From: an uncultured Porphyromonadaceae bacterium
Lineage (GTDB): Bacteria > Bacteroidota > Bacteroidia > Bacteroidales > Muribaculaceae
DNA length: 64,000 nucleotides
Assembly (NCBI GenBank): GCA_902491625.1
Contig: CABUIO010000004.1
Location: 1 to 64,000 of the forward strand
Direction of reading: 5' to 3'
Shown here: positions 60,677-64,000 of the stretch, piece by piece
Layout of the letters: each line of letters opens with the position of its first letter
How positions within the stretch are numbered: position 1 is the stretch's first letter
Notes under the pieces: generated by a model
Database searches by the model: none
What the model was told of the DNA's origin: nothing
Seen by the model: only the letters and a program-made list of their open reading frames with translations
Position numbers and translations under genes: made by a program

Positions 60677-62373
60677 TTGTCTATCACTGCGTTGACTTTC
60701 TCGATAATCTCTGCCTCACGACGCTGTGCTTCGGAAGCGATGTGTGCGGCCTCGCCGAGCAATCTGTCGGCAACTTCGCGGTCTTTCAGTCCGGCGGCAT
60801 TGATGCGGACATTTAGCTGCGCGCCGAGCACGGCGGAACGTGCGGCGAGTGCGCCGACTCCGGCGTCGCTGACGGATGCCGGATTGCCGGATGTGGCCAT
60901 CTTTTCCAGAATGTCGAAACATTCGAAGGCGGCTTTCATCGTGCGCAGAGGCACTTCGGTGGCGTATAGTGTGGCTTCCTGCAAAGCGGCGGCACGCGCT
61001 GCCTTCTCCTCCTCGCTCTTCTTGGGCATGGCGAATACGTCCATAATGCGGTTGAACGCGACGGTGTCCTCATCCACAAGATGGATCAGGCGCTCCTGAA
61101 TCTCGCGTCCTTTCTCGGCTACGTCGGAGAACTCCTGCCAGCGGTCGTCCCATCCCGCCTTGTGAGCTGACAGATTGGCCACCATGGTGCCGAGTGCGGC
61201 GGCAAGTGCTCCCATGTATGCTGATATTGAGCCTCCACCGGGAGCCGGTGATTCAGAGGATGTCTCGTCGGCAAAATCCACAAGCGTCATGTCGACAAGG
61301 CGTTTCCCCCCCTTATCGTTTTCAAGCATGTATTCTATCACTTTCTCCTCCGGACGAAATTCCTTGAGATCGTCGAGTCCCATGGATTTGACGGCAATCT
61401 TCAGGATCTCCTTTTCCGGAATGCCGAGGGAACGCTGTTGTTTGCGCAGATAATGTTTTCCTGCGTCGATCAGGGCGCGTTTTGGAACGAGACCGACAAT
61501 CTCGGCTCCCGTTACGCGGATGCCTCTGGCAGCGGCCGCACGGCTGACCTCGTCGAAAGCGATATGCAGAGGTGTCTTGCCCATGTCCGTGATGTTCATG
61601 GATACCTGTGCTATGCCATATTCATCTATATACCATCCGATAGCTTTGGTGCCTTTCAGTGTGCCGGGAAGCATGATGACGTTGCCGTCTGCATCCTTCA
61701 TGGGCTTGCCTGTGACTTTGCCCCCTTCGCGCTTGGGACGTCCTTTCTCCCTGACATCGAATGCTATGGCGTTGGCACGTCGGGTGGAGGTGGTGTTCAG
61801 ATTGAAATTGACGGCGATAAGGAAGTCGCGGGCTCCCACGGCAGTAGCGCCGGTGCGTGCGGCAGCCTCGTCAAAGGGACGGTCGCCGAAGTCGGGAGCC
61901 TTGCCGGGATGATTCATCTTCTCGGGAAGCGCTTCATATTCACCTTCGCGGCAGACTGCAAGGTTCTTGCGTTCGGGCGTGAACGCGGCTGCCTCATAGC
62001 AGTATGTGGGAATGCCGAGTTCGTCGGAAGCCCTCTGCGCGAGTTTGCGGGCAAGTGCGGCACACTCTTCGAGTGTAATGCCGCTCACGGGAATCAGCGG
62101 ACACACGTCTGTGGCGCCCATGCGCGGATGCGCGCCGTGGTGCTTGTGCATGTCGATTAGTTCCGCGGCCTTTTTCATGGCGCGCATGGCAGCTTCCATG
62201 ACAGGCTCCGGTTCGCCGACGAACGTAACGACAGTGCGGTTCGTGGCTTCTCCCGGATCGACGTCAAGGAGTTTGACGTCGCCGGATTTTTCAATTTCCG
62301 CCGTGATGGCGTCAATCACGGCTTTGTCGCGTCCCTCGGAAAAGTTGGGGACGCATTCTATGATCTGTTTCAT
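60673..62373 (-). CDS. ftcD: Bifunctional glutamate formimidoyltransferase / formimidoyl-THF cyclodeaminase
   Basis: A 566-residue fusion. The N-terminal formiminotransferase (about 1-325) begins IIECVPNFSEGRD and has HHGAHPRMGATDVCPLIPV; the C-terminal cyclodeaminase (about 365-560) has SPAPGGGSISAYMGALAAAL. Together they move the formimino group from formiminoglutamate to tetrahydrofolate and convert it to 5,10-methenyl-THF plus ammonia, giving glutamate. Both domains look complete. It sits between hutU (14 bp) and hutI (4-bp overlap). Confidence 0.95.
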   Translation of the reverse strand: MKQIIECVPNFSEGRDKAVIDAITAEIEKSGDVKLLDVDPGEATNRTVVTFVGEPEPVMEAAMRAMKKAAELIDMHKHHGAHPRMGATDVCPLIPVSGITLEECAALARKLAQRASDELGIPTYCYEAAAFTPERKNLAVCREGEYEALPEKMNHPGKAPDFGDRPFDEAAARTGATAVGARDFLIAVNFNLNTTSTRRANAIAFDVREKGRPKREGGKVTGKPMKDADGNVIMLPGTLKGTKAIGWYIDEYGIAQVSMNITDMGKTPLHIAFDEVSRAAAARGIRVTGAEIVGLVPKRALIDAGKHYLRKQQRSLGIPEKEILKIAVKSMGLDDLKEFRPEEKVIEYMLENDKGGKRLVDMTLVDFADETSSESPAPGGGSISAYMGALAAALGTMVANLSAHKAGWDDRWQEFSDVAEKGREIQERLIHLVDEDTVAFNRIMDVFAMPKKSEEEKAARAAALQEATLYATEVPLRTMKAAFECFDILEKMATSGNPASVSDAGVGALAARSAVLGAQLNVRINAAGLKDREVADRLLGEAAHIASEAQRREAEIIEKVNAVIDK

Positions 62374-62387
62374 AATACGATTTAAGG

Positions 62388-64000
<1,613 letters not shown>

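Overview
The window reads as a chromosomal segment of a member of the Bacteroidales. Several genes are preceded by the Bacteroidetes promoter type (TTTG near -33, TAnnTTTG near -7) with little Shine-Dalgarno signal. Lineage-typical genes include a GT3 (eukaryote-like) glycogen synthase beside a GT35 phosphorylase, a DUF4290 protein, a THUMP-like methyltransferase, a MurA with Asp in place of the catalytic Cys, and a hutU-ftcD-hutI-hutH operon. A gut family such as Muribaculaceae is plausible, but I cannot fix the genus from sequence alone.

Layout. 1-7 kb (minus): a DUF3791/DUF3990 pair that may be a toxin-antitoxin remnant, a YfcE-like phosphodiesterase, superoxide dismutase, a ThiE-like protein, and the glycogen pair. 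7.2-7.6 kb: tRNA-Met(CAT) and, opposite, tRNA-Cys(GCA). 7.76-8.09 kb: first copy of a 333-bp element with 34-bp terminal inverted repeats. 8.1-12.6 kb: glycan genes (flippase, hexapeptide acyltransferase, two GT4 glycosyltransferases). 12.6-15.1 kb: membrane metallophosphoesterase and a PlsB/PlsC-like acyltransferase. 15.2-21.8 kb (minus): a four-gene restriction-like island. 21.9-25.1 kb: groES-groEL and an AI-2E family permease. 25.3-42.5 kb (plus): housekeeping genes (ABC-F, M13 peptidase, DEAD-box helicase, murA, rimM, dxs, trkA, trkH, tpiA, folE), with the second element copy between tpiA and a SPOR protein. 42.5-57 kb: lon, trmN6-like, an aromatic-rich secreted protein, a FadL-like porin, acyltransferase 3, THUMP-like methyltransferase, exonuclease, amidase, mlaD, dnaA, a B3/B4 protein. 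57-64 kb (minus): the histidine utilisation operon with a trailing nitroreductase; hutU runs off the window end.

Two things stand out. First, the island at 15,242-21,788 has its own promoter just past the groEL terminator and encodes an MmeI/YeeA-like DNA methyltransferase with no visible nuclease motif, a four-helix-bundle protein, an SF2 helicase and a GIY-YIG nuclease, coupled by 4-bp and 8-bp gene overlaps. A 9-bp tandem repeat abuts the helicase start codon and can pair with an upstream arm in two exclusive ways. The gene set looks like a restriction system with methylation, translocation and cleavage split over separate proteins.

Second, the paired 333/334-bp elements look like TA-flanked MITEs. 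They also keep a helix by compensatory change (four of six base pairs of one hairpin differ between copies, all still paired), and both sit in the same orientation directly before a start codon. They may be mobile elements acting as structured 5' leaders.
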